From: Chlamydomonas reinhardtii
Lineage: Eukaryota; Chlorophyta; Chlorophyceae; Chlamydomonadales; Chlamydomonadaceae
DNA length: 64,000 bases
Assembly: GCF_000002595.2 (NCBI RefSeq)
Contig: NC_057010.1
Coordinates: 3,611,086 to 3,675,085, forward strand
Direction: 5' to 3'
Shown: piece by piece, positions 1-11,478 of the stretch
Layout: each line of letters opens with the position of its first letter
Numbering within the stretch: the stretch's first letter is position 1
The notes under the pieces: generated by a model
The model's input: the letters and a program-made list of their open reading frames with translations, nothing else
Database searches by the model: none
Told to the model about the DNA's origin: nothing
Made by a program: the position numbers and the translations under genes

Positions 1-1053
1 TACAGTCTAGCTCTACATCAGGCAGTCGGCAGCACTGCCCCGTGCACCTTGCTGGCGCCCAGCGCAGTGGCACAGCGCCCATACGGCCATACCGCCGCCA
101 TAGCCCTATCAGGCTATCAGCAAGGGTCTGCTCAGACTCTCAGCGTCAATAGCGCTAGTCTCAGTGCCGCCCCCAGTTACCCTGTGTGTTACCCCATCAA
201 AGGCGCGCATCAGGTAAGCCAGGCAAGGCAATTCCACGATGGGCACTGGGCGGCAGGCGTGCTGGGCAGTCGAGATTGTCCATGCACAGGCGCCCGAGCT
301 CCACGAAGGACCTTGGGCGGTTGGCCGTGGGTTGCTGGGTCGAGGGGACCGCTGGGCCGAGTAGGCACAACGTGAACACTGCTGAACACTGTCGGTTCAA
401 ACCCGGGATCCTGGGAAGTCGGCAAGTCGTTGCATCTCCCGCTTACATCTTGCATCTAGATATCATCCCCCGCCTCCGGCCTCCCACGTTGCATCTCGCC
501 CCCGGTATGTGATATAGACATGCGCACACCCCGTCAACAAGTACGGCATTGTATGAAGTCAGCCCCATATATTATTGTGGCATGGGCATTTGTGTTCCAG
601 TGTTTATGATTAATGAACAAGAACGTCTGTGCCCGCCCGCACTCCCACATGTGCGTTCCAAAGCCATGGTCAACGCAGGGTGCATCCCTGTTTAAACCGT
701 ACGAAGAGAACTGTATCGTCGTCAGTATGCTACAAAACCTTCTGGGGCCTTTAGGATCCACACTGGCTTAACCGGACTGTCCCTTCTTTGTAATATCGCA
801 ACCTTAACCGGGAGCAATGAAATGTGACACGGCCACAATAAAACAAACATGTGGCCCTTAAACACGTGACACAGACCACGGGCCCCATCTACCTAACGCC
901 CAACACCCACCCAACATTCCCATCTACCTAACGTCAAAACACAGAAACATCAGCTAGCGCCACCCACCCACCAACACAACACTCGCGGCCTCGCATCATT
1001 CATGTGCACCCGCCTGCTCACTCCACACACCTATGCTGCCACGACGCGCCCCG
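1..1053. other. Gene-free stretch, probably 3' UTR and intergenic
   Basis: I see no supported gene here. The short frames lack codon bias and splice context. The part nearest position 1053 is probably the 3' UTR of the minus-strand HAT/TPR gene, because a TGTAA polyadenylation signal for that strand lies at 443-447. Confidence 0.5.
443..447 (-). terminator. TGTAA polyadenylation signal
   Basis: The minus strand reads TGTAAG. TGTAA is the usual poly(A) signal of Chlamydomonas nuclear genes. It would give the gene ending at 1054 a 3' UTR of about 600 nt. Confidence 0.35.
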
Positions 1054-2490
1054 TCACTCTGCAAGCTCGCTGCACGGTGACTGCTGGCTGTTGCTGCCGC
1101 TGCCCTGCCCGCCCCGACGCGAGCCCACCGTTTTCCGCGCGGTCTGCACCACCTGCCAGCGCAGCACCGGCCTGCAGCTGACGTCCAGTCGGGCGCTGCG
1201 CTCCAGCAGCCGAACCGCCGCCAGCCAGTTGCCGCGCTGAAGCTCCATCAAGCCCCACGCCTGCGGGTAGCGCAAACAAGTGGTGGGGTGATGTGCATGT
1301 TGGAAACAGCGCAAGGCGAGAATGTGCAGGTGCGCAAATTGCATATCACAACGGAGAGGGTTTGGTTGAGGAGCACGGTTGAGGGGGAAAAAGGAATGCG
1401 CTGCGTTGTGCTGGGTACACGGCTAGGGCATGGCGCCGCAGGCTGAGTGGCTGACAATGGCAGGCAGGCGTGTCGGGCGGGGGCACGCGGGGGGATCGCA
1501 GTTGGGCAACGGCCGGCTACGTCAAAACACACACTGCATGCTATCCTGAGGATCTAAGCCAGCTAGGCGGGGGACTGCGCGGGCTACTGCGCGGGCTGAT
1601 GGGGCGAGGACTGCACGCTAGTGCATACACACACGCACACGCACAGGCACGCACACGCGCACCTGAACGAGGCACGACGACGTCGGGTTGAGGGAGAGGC
1701 CGCGCTGCAGGACGGCACGGCACCGCTGCCAGCGGTCCGCATGGTGGCTGCTGCGGTGGCTCCGCTTCTCCATTTGCGCGTAGCTGACCCACGCCTGTAG
1801 GTCGGGGCGGCGCGGCAAAGTGGGAGCCGCCCAGCAAGACGGAAGTGTTCAGTCAAAGGAATGCAGCGCTAATTGTCCCACAGGGGCCCCCGCCGCGCAC
1901 CATCCAGCTATTGCATCAGGCCGATAAGTCCTATTACCGATTGCTGCTAAACATGGGCACTTTTGCCTTCTGGTATTCTGTCCACACCCTTAATCATGAG
2001 CAACGTACCTTGCAGAGTTGTGGTTGCCGCGTAAGCAGGCTCTCGAACGCAGCCCTGCGGCCAGCAGGGGTAAGCGCGTGCCATGACAACCATGTCCACT
2101 CAAGCCCTCGGGATGGCGCCAATGCGCAAGTCCCTCTATTGCAACCGAAGCCAGCGCGCTTGGCACGTGCCTTGGTACAGTGAAGCTAGGAACAGAAGGG
2201 ATGCCGACAACCGCATGCTAACCAGACATCGACAGGTGCCAGCCACAGCGCGTGCCAGATTCATCGCCTTACCTTGCGTCTTCATATTCCTCAAGACGTG
2301 CAAGCTCAAGTGCGTGCTCGTATAGTTTCTCCGGCCGGCAAACAAGCGGTCCTGTGTGCGTCCTTCCCGTTTGAGTCAGGGTCGCTGCTGCGGGCTGTGC
2401 CCGTGTCTGCACTTGCGCGACGCGAGCGCTTGGAAGAAGACTGCACTTTGAGAGGCTCCAAGAGCACCGGGACACGGCTGTAGGCCTCAT
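1054..2490 (-). CDS. Small HAT/TPR-repeat protein, probably organelle-targeted
   Basis: Four exons (2490-2273, 2054-2009, 1794-1663, 1260-1054) join in frame to a 200-aa protein with consensus GT-AG introns. Residues 1 to about 35 are rich in Ser, Arg and Ala with almost no acidic residues, like an algal chloroplast transit peptide. The rest is made of helical repeats in the HAT/TPR style: EHALELARLEEYEDAR, then AWVSYAQMEKR...RWQRCRAVLQRGLSLNP, then AWGLMELQRGNWLAAVRLLE. The Trp, Glu and Ala/Gly spacing resembles the half-a-TPR repeats of organellar RNA factors such as Mbb1/HCF107, but the protein is far shorter than those. The start at 2490 gives an open frame into the repeats and lies about 100 nt behind a TATA-like element. 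An alternative frame overlaps the first exon, so the N-terminus is the weakest part. An RNA-binding role is inferred only from the repeat type. Confidence 0.65.
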
Positions 2491-2590
2491 TGACGAGCTT
2501 TCGAAACAGCGACCTAAACTGACGAAAGAGTCCGGGTTTGTCGTTGAACGTTAGCTGTCTTTTCTTACGGGCTTGACCAAGTATACTTGT

Positions 2591-2597
2591 ATATATA
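2591..2597 (-). promoter_or_regulatory. TATA-like element of the HAT/TPR gene
   Basis: The minus strand reads TATATA about 100 nt upstream of the chosen ATG at 2490, a plausible distance for a TATA box plus a short 5' UTR. The surrounding 2491-3624 interval has no supported gene and separates two divergently transcribed genes. Confidence 0.35.
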
Positions 2598-3624
2598 CAT
2601 TCAACAAAATGGTACCTGCGCATGGCACCGCGAAGCCTGTTGCTGAACACGCGCCCGGGCCATCCACGCGCGTGTCTCCGACAAGCGACCAAATCGCGCT
2701 CACTCTGTATCTTCCTCCCACCAACGGCGGTGCAAGTATGAATAAGCAAATTTTTGGCCAAGTGGAATTGGGCAGGGTGTTGGACGCCACGCGCCTTTCG
2801 AACGCCCGATCGTGGGCGTGTCAGGTAACCGCTGGCTGAACCGCTGGGTTGACTGGGGGGGTAATTTGCTCCTTCAGTGGGCCACCCGTCCAAACTCCAG
2901 GCATACCCTTCGGAAGCTACTTAGCTATCTCCGGCTAGCCATCAAGATCTTTAACTGGCGATCTTGCACCTGATGATATGACGCAGTATGACGCCCAGTG
3001 CGCTCCCGCGTGCAGACGGCGTTGCGCTTCCGCATTATGGCACAGCAGCACACGGACCGCTCCACCACAGTCCACAGAGCCCTAGGTTTGCCTCATCTAT
3101 TCCCGAGTCAAGCAGCGGTGCGGCGCACACATGAGAGGGGCATCCTTGGCAGGCACTGCTGCCGGCCACGTACAGACGTTAACAGGCACCAGCCACCAGC
3201 CCATCAGAGAGATGCAACTCCCCTGACGTGTACCACGGTACCTAGCATGCGGCACCGGAAGCCTTTCCACAGGGGAGATGCTGGGAGGGGGGCGCCGTAA
3301 GCGGGCGAGAGTGGCGGGTCGCAAAACACGGTGGGGCCTGCCATGGCATGCATCGGGATTGCATTCCGAAACACACGGTCTCAAGGGGGCCCGGTGCCGA
3401 GCTCGCTGGTATTTTACACATCGCTAGTACTTTTTCCTCGCACATGCTGACACGCGTCACTGCACCTGCGCTTTCGCTACCGAGACGCCCTCCCTCTGGG
3501 CTGAGGAGCCCTTTCCACGCGCTCATAGTGTAAGTTGAATACACGTTTAACGTAATGGCTCTTTGCTGACGTTAATTTTATTTGCAGCCTTGCGAGTTTG
3601 GCCAGCACGGCGAGTTCGGCAAGC

Positions 3625-5472
3625 ATGTCGTCGCGGACCTTCCCGCTGCGCCAGGGCACTAAACTGGTCATCAAGCAGGGAGACATCACAGTAGAGGACG
3701 TGGATGCTATCGTCAACGCAGGTGGGCACGACTGTCGCGCTGCAGTTGACACGTACAGAGCAGCCTCTCCGCTGCCGCTGCAGCCTGCCTCGGCTCTGTC
3801 CGCTTCTTCACTCCCACTTCCTGCCGTTCTACCCCACAACCGCAGCAAATGAGCGCATGCTGGGCGGCGGCGGCGTGGACGGCGCGATTCACCGGGCAGC
3901 GGGACCGCAGCTGGTGCGCGCGTGTGCGGAGGTGCCCGAGGTCTACCCCGGCGTGCGCTGCCCAACTGGGGAGGCCCGGATCACGCCGTGAGTGCCTGCT
4001 TTGGACTGGCCTGGTCTGTTCTGACCTGGTCTGGCCTGTTCTGCCTGGTCAGGGTGGGTTGGGCTAGGCTGGCCTTGTCGAATGCGGTGCATCTTTGTGC
4101 ACTGCTTTAGTGTCGTGGGTATGGTGCGTGGATCAAGTGCCCCTGCCCGCCCGCGAACAGGCAAGATAGGTACGGGTAGTCATGCCTGCACTTACCGGCC
4201 CCTCACCTCCTGCCGCATCCCGAACACAGTGGCTTCCATTTGAAGGCTCGCCACGTCATCCACACAGTGGTGGGTTTCAACCGGCTGGCTGGGCTTGAAG
4301 CATAGTGGGGCCACTGCAAATACCGGTAGAGGGTGCTGATGATAGCGGTCTGGGACCAGGGTTGTTGGCTGATGCCGGCAGGATGGCGTGATGCAGCCTC
4401 TTGCACACGGCACTAGTCAGGTAAGGAGGGGAGGCAGCGAAGGCGGATGCTTGTTCCCGTACTGCCGTACCATATTGTTGCTGCCGCACGCCACATGGGT
4501 ATCCATGCCACACGCATGCCGCATACCGCAGGGCCCCATCTACCACAACGACAGGGTGTCGGCGCCACTGCTGGCCAGCGCATACAGGTGCGGCTGCGGC
4601 TGCGGTTGCGGTTGTGGTTGTGCACCGGGTGTGGGTGTGCACGTGAAGCATTACCTGGGTTGCAGGTGTTGGTATCGTGGACGGCCAGCTGAAGGCAGGC
4701 CTCGGACGCTCACGAGCTCGCCTGACTCTCCCCGCCACCTCCTTCCCGCCACCTCCTGCCCGCCGCTGCCTCCCCGCCCCGACCACCTCCCTGCCACCAG
4801 GAGCTCTGTGGAGCTGGCGGCGCAGCAGGGGCTGGCCTCCCTGTCCTTCCCAGGCATCAGCACAGGCGTGTTCGGCTACCCCTGGGATAAGGCCGCCCAG
4901 GTGCGTGCGAGACCGCATGGGGAGGGGTCAGCAACGCAGGCGTCCACACCACCCACGGCCATCCGCGGTCACACCGGGTTCGGGAAGTAGGGCGCCACGG
5001 CGCCACCGTTGTGGTCTCTGAGGCCTCGCCAGCCTGGCCAAGGCAGCGGCATGACACCGCATGACACTGTGCGACGGGCTGTTGCTGCCGCCGCTGCCGC
5101 ATGCAGGTGGCGCTGGAGTCGGTGCAGGAGGCGCTGGTGGCGGCGGGCGAGGGCTGCAGCGTGCGGGAGGTGCGCTTCGTGCTGTTCGGCCAGCCGCTGT
5201 ACGACCACTTCGTGGAGGCGGCGGAGGCACTCACGGCAGAGGCGGAGGCGGCGCCAGAGGAGGCGGCAGCGGCGCCAGAGGAGGCGGAGGCACTCACGGC
5301 TGAGGCGGAGGCGGCGGAGGCGGACGCGGCTGAGGCGGAGGCGGCGGAGGTGGCGGAGGTGGCGGAGGCGGAGGCGGAGGTGGCGGAGGCGGAGGTGGCG
5401 GAAGCGGCGCCGGCGCCGACGCCGAAGGCAGCGGCGGCGGCGGCACCGGAGGCGGCGGAAAAGGACTTGTGA
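3625..5472 (+). CDS. Macrodomain protein with Ala/Glu-rich tail
   Basis: Six exons (3625-3721, 3846-3987, 4230-4269, 4532-4587, 4801-4900, 5107-5472) join to 266 aa. Residues 1 to about 190 form a complete macrodomain, the fold that binds ADP-ribose and, in many members, removes it from proteins or from O-acetyl-ADP-ribose. Visible motifs are GDIT (19-22), [20 protein letters not shown] (from 29), HVIHTVGP and [10 protein letters not shown]. The N-A-A-N asparagines and the Gly-rich loop match the active MacroD/YmdB-type class. The last 75 or so residues are an almost pure Ala/Glu low-complexity tail encoded by imperfect repeats, probably helical or disordered. The ATG at 3625 starts the conserved domain. 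The frame is open for a few Ser/Ala-rich codons upstream, behind a possible 3' splice site near 3587, so a 5' exon is possible. Hydrolase activity is inferred from the family. Confidence 0.9.
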
Positions 5473-6827
5473 GGAGCAGTGAGAAGCTGTAAGAAGTTGT
5501 GAGGAGGCTGGGTGGGATGCGAACTGCCGACGAGGCACCGGCGCCGCACAAGGTAACCCCGAAGCGGGGGTCAAGGGCGATAGGCGGCGACGGTGCGGAC
5601 AAGGCGTGCCTATGCCAGCATAGCACCGCGCGGGAATTTACGGGTTCCAGTGGCTCTGCCGCTGTTCTGCCGCGAGGGATGCACGGGCCTTACGGTCCAG
5701 GCGCTACCAGTGTGTGGTGCCGCTGACCGCTGGCGTGGGCGAGGACGTAGCATGTGCCCAGTGCGTCTATCGGGTTTGCTGTGAAACTCTTTGTCCGCGT
5801 GTGGGTGCCGGTATTAAAGTTGAGGTCAGCCGCAAGGGCTAACCCGTTTTGGGGCGATGGGGATGCGTGGCATCAATCTGGGTATGATGGCGTGCACCAG
5901 GTGCTGTGTCACCGGGTGTGTTTTGAGGCATGAAGGTGGGGTTGGGCACGAAGCTTACGACACACAGGAGCTGGTGGCGTAGCTCGTGGGGTTGCGCACG
6001 AGGGCACCCTCGCGGCCTTGCTCATGGTGCTTCGGACGTGCTGGCATCAGTTGGCACGATAGCCTAGATGCCAGCCTGGGCACGGGTGATTAGTTGGCAC
6101 TTGGTAACCGAGGCGCCGAGGCCGAGGCGCCGAGGCTGATTTAGCCCATCATGGGACCAGTGTGCAGGGAAGGATCTTGGGCGTGGGGCATGGATCGCAT
6201 TAAAGTGGCATAGCTCCAGCTGTAATCCAACTGAGTTAGGCCCGCGGCTGAGCTGGAGGTCGTTGTGGTGGTTGCAGCCTTACTTGGTCGCGGTGAAACG
6301 AGTTTCCGAAGGGCATGCATGCCGGGGGCTGGCGTGGCAGGTCATCAACATTCTAGCATTATCGCAGGCGAATGCAGGTGCTGTTGCGCTTGACGCGCTG
6401 GAGCCCGGCACCTAGCCGCAAGTGCCACTACTGGCGCAAGTGCCACGCAGTTGCTTCTCCGTTCTCGTTCTGATAAGGCGCCGACCCATCGCTGTGGAAG
6501 TTTCTATAATTATACTGTAAGCCTGGCGCAAAGTTTGAATGTCAATGTTCTGGCACCACTGGTCGAACAGCGAGCCGCAATCAAACGAAAATCGCCATGC
6601 ATTATTGACCGGGGAACCCCACGTATTGCAGAGGCAACGTTACCGCAAGCATTCACCTCTAAACTAATCACTTTCCTACTTACAACAAGCTATATGCCTT
6701 GGCAAGGCGCTGTGCTGGACCTTACCTAGTCGCAACCCCGCGCAACTTCTCTGGCGCACGCGCGGCATTAAGCGTTCTGGGCTTGAAGAAAATTTGAAAC
6801 AAGGCTGATCGGCAGGTGTTGAACGCG
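5473..6827. other. Intergenic, no gene seen
   Basis: About 1.35 kb between two plus-strand genes. A TGTAA signal only 16 nt after the macrodomain stop (5488-5492) is too close to be certain. A short GAGGCGCCGAGGC-type tandem lies near 6110-6140. I see no supported coding frame. Confidence 0.5.
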
Positions 6828-8316
6828 ATGGAGTCGGGATTAGAGCTCGAGCCCGAGCTGGCCATAATTGCCTCGTCGGCGTTTTCTGTCTTCGTCGCTC
6901 GGGCGAGCCCAAATGTGAGTACTCAGCTATGATCAGCTCATGTAACATACATAGGAATTAGTTACTTTACTCAAGGAGCTCCTTGTCGTTCCCGCCTTCT
7001 TCACTTGTTTGTGGTCGCTCCTTGACCTTCTGTCGCTTGCTCTTGTCCTTCTTCTTCTCAGAGCGAATTCTCTAACAACGCACAAGGGGCGTGGCAAGGG
7101 TGGACCAGCTGCCAGCAAAAGGGAGCGTCCTGCGCGGACGTGGACTCCATTGACGCTTCTTCAGAACTAAAGGCGCCCTGTGATAGCCAAGAGAGCATGC
7201 AAGATTCGGTGGGTAAACAGAAGCAATCTGGGACCATCGCGCGCAAGCTGGCTCTCTGAACGCGCTGTTGGACTCAAGCCGTGGAATGTCGCGGCGCGTA
7301 CTGCTCGCCCAAGCTCAGCATTGCCTGTCTGAACCAGCATTAACATGGGAGTACCTGCTCGAATAACCGATTAGCGTACTTGATGCAGCTGGACACACAG
7401 TTGAGCGCGCCCTAACCGCAACACTGCGCACACACGACTCCTACAGGTCATGGGGCTGCCAGGCTTCCTTGCGTCGTTTATGCAAACGTAAGCGTTGGCT
7501 TGGCCATGTAGGGCTTTCGCAGTCGCTGCCCGCGGTTTTGTGGGAACGACACTTTTGTACCGTACCGTATGCCAACCTTCCTCGCGGCCTTACCCATCGC
7601 TGCCCTGCACATGCCGTCGTCACACATATGCTGCGCAGCGCCTGGGCGGGCGAGCGTGCGCTTGGAGGTGCAACGCTGGTTGGCGGCGAGCTGGTGGGAG
7701 TTCCAGTTGATGTGCAAGATGCCAGCAAAAAGGTTAGAGGCGCACGCGTTCACATGTTGTCGCCGGAAACTCGTGCATGGCCCAAGCTGCTGCTCGCTGT
7801 AGGCCGGTCCCCCGCTGAGCCCCTCCTTTACTCGTCCCCCGGACAGTTCGACGACCCGCCGTCCAAGAAGTCGGCGGAAGGAACGCACGTGGGCGTGCTG
7901 CGGCACTGCATCTCGGAGCCGCAGCCGTGCCGCGTCCTGCGCAGCTGCAGCAGCGGCAGCGGCCGGTCACTCACCAGCTCCACCGCCAGCACCAAGACCA
8001 GCCCCGAATACAGCCCTGGCTGGCTACTGCTGCACCCCAACGCGTGAGTGCGACCGCGTAGATAGGCCCTGTCGTACTTGTCGTAATATAGGTCTTGCGC
8101 CCTTCGCCATCCCACAACAGCCGCGGTTTTCGGTGTCCCACTCCCACCCACCGCCTTCTCCCACCTTTTTTCCCCCATCTGCTGTTGCAACACAGTGCGA
8201 CAACCTCGTTCGGCGGCCTTACGCTTGTGGGTGGCGAGTTTGTGGGCGTTGCGGAAGCAGACGACGTCACGGTGACCATCACCGTGCGGAAGCTCAAGGG
8301 CGCCAAGGCGGACTGA
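6828..8316 (+). CDS. Unrecognised protein with internally duplicated segment
   Basis: I do not recognise this gene. Five exons (6828-6914, 7062-7208, 7447-7487, 7639-8043, 8196-8316) connect with consensus splice sites and matching phases to a 266-aa protein. The N-terminal 30 residues (MESGLELEPELAIIASSAFS...) include a short hydrophobic stretch. Residues about 79-91 read MGLPGFLASFMQT. The clearest feature is a repeated motif: LGGATLVGGELVGV in exon 4 and FGGLTLVGGEFVGV in exon 5, each followed about 15 residues later by a basic KKVRGA / RKLKGA segment. The middle is Ser-rich low complexity. Part of exon 4 could be a retained intron, because the second half of that exon has weaker coding character. 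No domain assignment is made. Confidence 0.5.
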
Positions 8317-10553
8317 AAGACTCTACACAGAGACCAGTACCATGATTGTTAGAGCTCCGTGGTGACGGCACTGCGCAAGCGGCACTCGCCGCGGAATCTT
8401 CGCAATGCGCAGCCAGCATTGTGTGCCGCCTCCGATTTGGGAACATGGAAGAAGTATGCATGGGAACCCGAACACGCATACATATCATGCGTGGGGCAAT
8501 TGGTGCCCTGTCATTTCAAGCTAAGTGCATGGGTAAAGGCGATGTGCGTGCATACCTATGGTCACTTGGAAACATAATGCCTGAAAGTCGGAGCAGGCGA
8601 GTTAGGGTTGAGGGTTCTTAGAGGTCAGCGTACCAGGTGTGTGGCACATTGGGCGGGATGTTAGCACGGCGCTAAACAAGCGCATGTTAGTTGGCTGAGG
8701 ACAAGATATCTTCCCGCGCATGGGAAGATTGGCCTGAGCCACGTATCTAGTCTGAAGCCGCAAGCGTCTACCTCATCTCCCGGACATAGCCGCTTGCGGG
8801 GGGCAAGTGTCCAGATGCCCTCGCATGCGTGGTGAGAGCCGAACGAACGGGTTATTTATCTGATCAAGGTGGAAGCTGGATTCGTTGAGGGGTGATCCTT
8901 CATTCGAATGTCTTGTGTAGCAGGTTGATCCTGTGGGCGTGTCCGGTGAGACTTGTGGCTGTGACAGGCTGGGGGGGGAGCAACCGCTGCTCTGGACTGG
9001 CTGCTTTGGACCGGCGTGACAATGCCGGATTGCCAGGCCAAGCCTATGGTAGGAAATGCAAGCTGTGTGGTTTGATTGGGCGCTTCCCTGGGGAAAAGGG
9101 CTGCAAATGAGGCCGTGCGTTTCATGTTGTCCTCTTTCAGTTGCGACGCCCGTTTTTCCGTGCCAGCTTTTTGCTGAACTTGCAGCACTAATTCGTACAT
9201 CTTCGGTGGGCATCTCCATACAGTTGCTATGCCCAGTGTTGCTGGTCAGAGACCCCAGTACCTGCGGGCACCCCATTAAGCTGGCATGCCTGCTGATTGG
9301 ACTGAGCGGGTGATTGACTCTCTGCATAGTGAAGTGGCACTGACGATGTTGGTACTGATACGGGACTGACTTGACAAAGCATACGTAGTCGGGCCGTACC
9401 GTGTATGATATAGCCGAGCAGTGGAGCAGAACATGCTGCAATCGGCTGGTGGGGCAGGTGTCGGAGGTGCCGCTAGCATTGATGATGGATGCTGGTAGAA
9501 GGCGACGGGTCGAGGCTGCGGTCGAACGGGGGCGGGCCCGCGGGGTGCAATGCCTGGTATCATCGACTACATGGCAAGTATATAATGCCGTGGTATATTT
9601 GTGGGGGCCCCGCCGCGGGTATAAGGACGGAGAGCAGTAACGGGGGCGCTGTGGAGCATTAAAGAACCGCGGAACGGCAGACACAACCTTGGACACAACC
9701 AACGGGCTGTGCAGCCCCGTACGACGGTGCATGGGGTGCGCCGACCGCAACCCAGACTCATGTAACACCGCAGTACCGATCACGCGTGCGCCTGCGTGCG
9801 CTGGAATGCCAAGGTCGTAGAGGCAGGCGCAACACGAGCAGCGTGCATCACACAACGCTGGGCGACATGCAGTGACTGAACGGAGGCAGGCGCAAGCAGC
9901 TCATGCCCCGCATTCCATGCAGCCCACCGGTACCGGTATGGCGCTTGTCGTGCCTGGCATAGTGTAGCAGGGACATGCTGACCGCAAAGGACTTCAAGTT
10001 GAATTCCCATGGCGGTCGGGAGTACTCGGTGGTGTGGTGCCTGGCAGAGAAGATTGTGCAACCAGCGGATACAGGCTAGACAGGCTAGACGGGCGGCGGG
10101 CGGCGGCGATACAGAAGGTGCAAACAAATAAGGACGTGTCGTGACCTGGCGTGTGACTGTGCATATCGTGTGACTGAGTGATTTGGGTGAACGAAACGTT
10201 CATTGTCCTATCATAGGGCGCGACAGACGTTGGGGACTGTGGGCCCCAACCCCCCCATACACGTTCTTGGGGTGGCGAAAATGGTGCATGCGCCATTGCG
10301 CCGAAGGACCCCCGCGGAAAGCTAAATAGCCCAAGCCCCACCGTTGGGAATGGCCTGGGTGATGCCGGCACGCAGTCCAGGTGCCCAGCGCCGGGGTGCC
10401 GGCTGTGGGTGTGGTAGGGTAAGACCATGCAGCGGACAATGCGGTAGCAGTGTGGCTTGGCGCGAGTGAGAAGCGCTGCGGCGGAGCGCCACCGCGCGGC
10501 GCATTGCGGTGTGGACGCTGCGAGCTATTTGGGTGTGTGGGTGTGCCTCGGTT

Positions 10554-11018
10554 CACGCACCCACCAAACACGGCACAATTTGCAGGAGTCTTCAGATTCT
10601 CGCGGGTCCCTCCGGGTTCAACTCAAACGCACCCACGTACACAAGGCACAATGTGCTGTGCGCAGGAGTCTTCAGATGCTCGTCTCTGTGTCTGAGTCAG
10701 ACACACAAGATGTTGCGTGGGCACAGGCTCCGACACAGAAATGGATTCCGTGTACCATACACTTGGATCCTGCCGGGCTCCTCTACCAGGCACAAGTTCA
10801 CCCGTACTGCTCTTAGCGCTGGAGGCAGGGGACCCGCAAGCCGGCTAGATCCTGGGCTGGGCAAGACGCCGAGTACAAGATTACAATCCGTCAGATTCTC
10901 ACCGAGACGACACCATGCAGCCGCGGGCGCCCCGGCGACGCTGTGGTGAAAAGAATCTTGGGCCGCGAGCCCCAAACGCACCCACCAACACACGGCGCAA
11001 TTTGCGCCTGACATAAGT
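10554..11018. repeat. Three degenerate copies of a ~45-bp repeat
   Basis: A motif that begins ACGCACCCAC and continues through GGCACAAT(T/G)TGC is seen at about 10554-10598, 10627-10685 and 10976-11012. The first two copies also share the following GCAGGAGTCTTCAGAT block. The spacing is irregular (about 70 and 350 bp), so this is not a simple tandem array. It may be the remnant of a small non-autonomous element. Confidence 0.5.
10881..10885 (-). terminator. TGTAA polyadenylation signal, candidate for PHOA
   Basis: TGTAA on the minus strand, about 600 nt downstream of the PHOA stop. A 3' UTR of this length is normal for Chlamydomonas. Other signals cannot be excluded. Confidence 0.3.
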
Positions 11019-11478
11019 TCTAACAAGATTAGCTAACCAGTGACATGCGCAAGCGCGCGTTTGGGCCCACGCAGTCCATGCAATCGTGCGCTGTAACAGC
11101 GGTCGACCTAGTTGTTGTTCACTTCAGCCGCACCGCCCGTGCATACATGCCTGCTTCTTCGCGTCTAAAACTAGGCAACACCGAAATGCCGCACAGCAAC
11201 GTGCGATCCCTGGACCCTGTCGCTGCACACCAGCTGCCCCAACACGGGGTAAGGGCGGGGGCACACTTGCCGTAACAAACAACGAACCCCACGAGCTCGC
11301 ATCCAGCGTCAACCCCGCGTGATACTAGCGGCCACCGGTGCTGCTGCCGCTGTGCTTCACCCGTTTCTTCCATTCCTCCGTCTGCGTGCCCCGCGCACAC
11401 CACCCTCAGCCGCACACCGCCGGCAAATGCTGTCGGCGACTGCAGGCGGACGGAGTCTCGTTGGCCCTAGACTCCCGC

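Larger units (their letters stand above)
8317..11478. other. Long gene-free stretch with a short dispersed repeat
   Basis: About 3.2 kb between the unrecognised plus-strand gene and the end of PHOA. A 360-codon minus-strand frame at 8773-9855 has Cys/His/Pro-rich composition without splice or family support, so I do not call it. The part next to PHOA probably holds its 3' UTR. A three-copy short repeat lies at 10554-11018. Confidence 0.55.

Noticed and set aside
392-412. tRNA B-box-like GGTTCAAACCCGGG
   Set aside because: No cloverleaf can be drawn around it: the T-stem does not pair and no acceptor or anticodon arm is present. A similar string near 18720 also fails.
8773-9855. 360-codon minus-strand frame
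   Set aside because: Cys/His/Ser/Pro-rich composition typical of chance frames in GC-rich DNA, no splice context, no recognisable motif.
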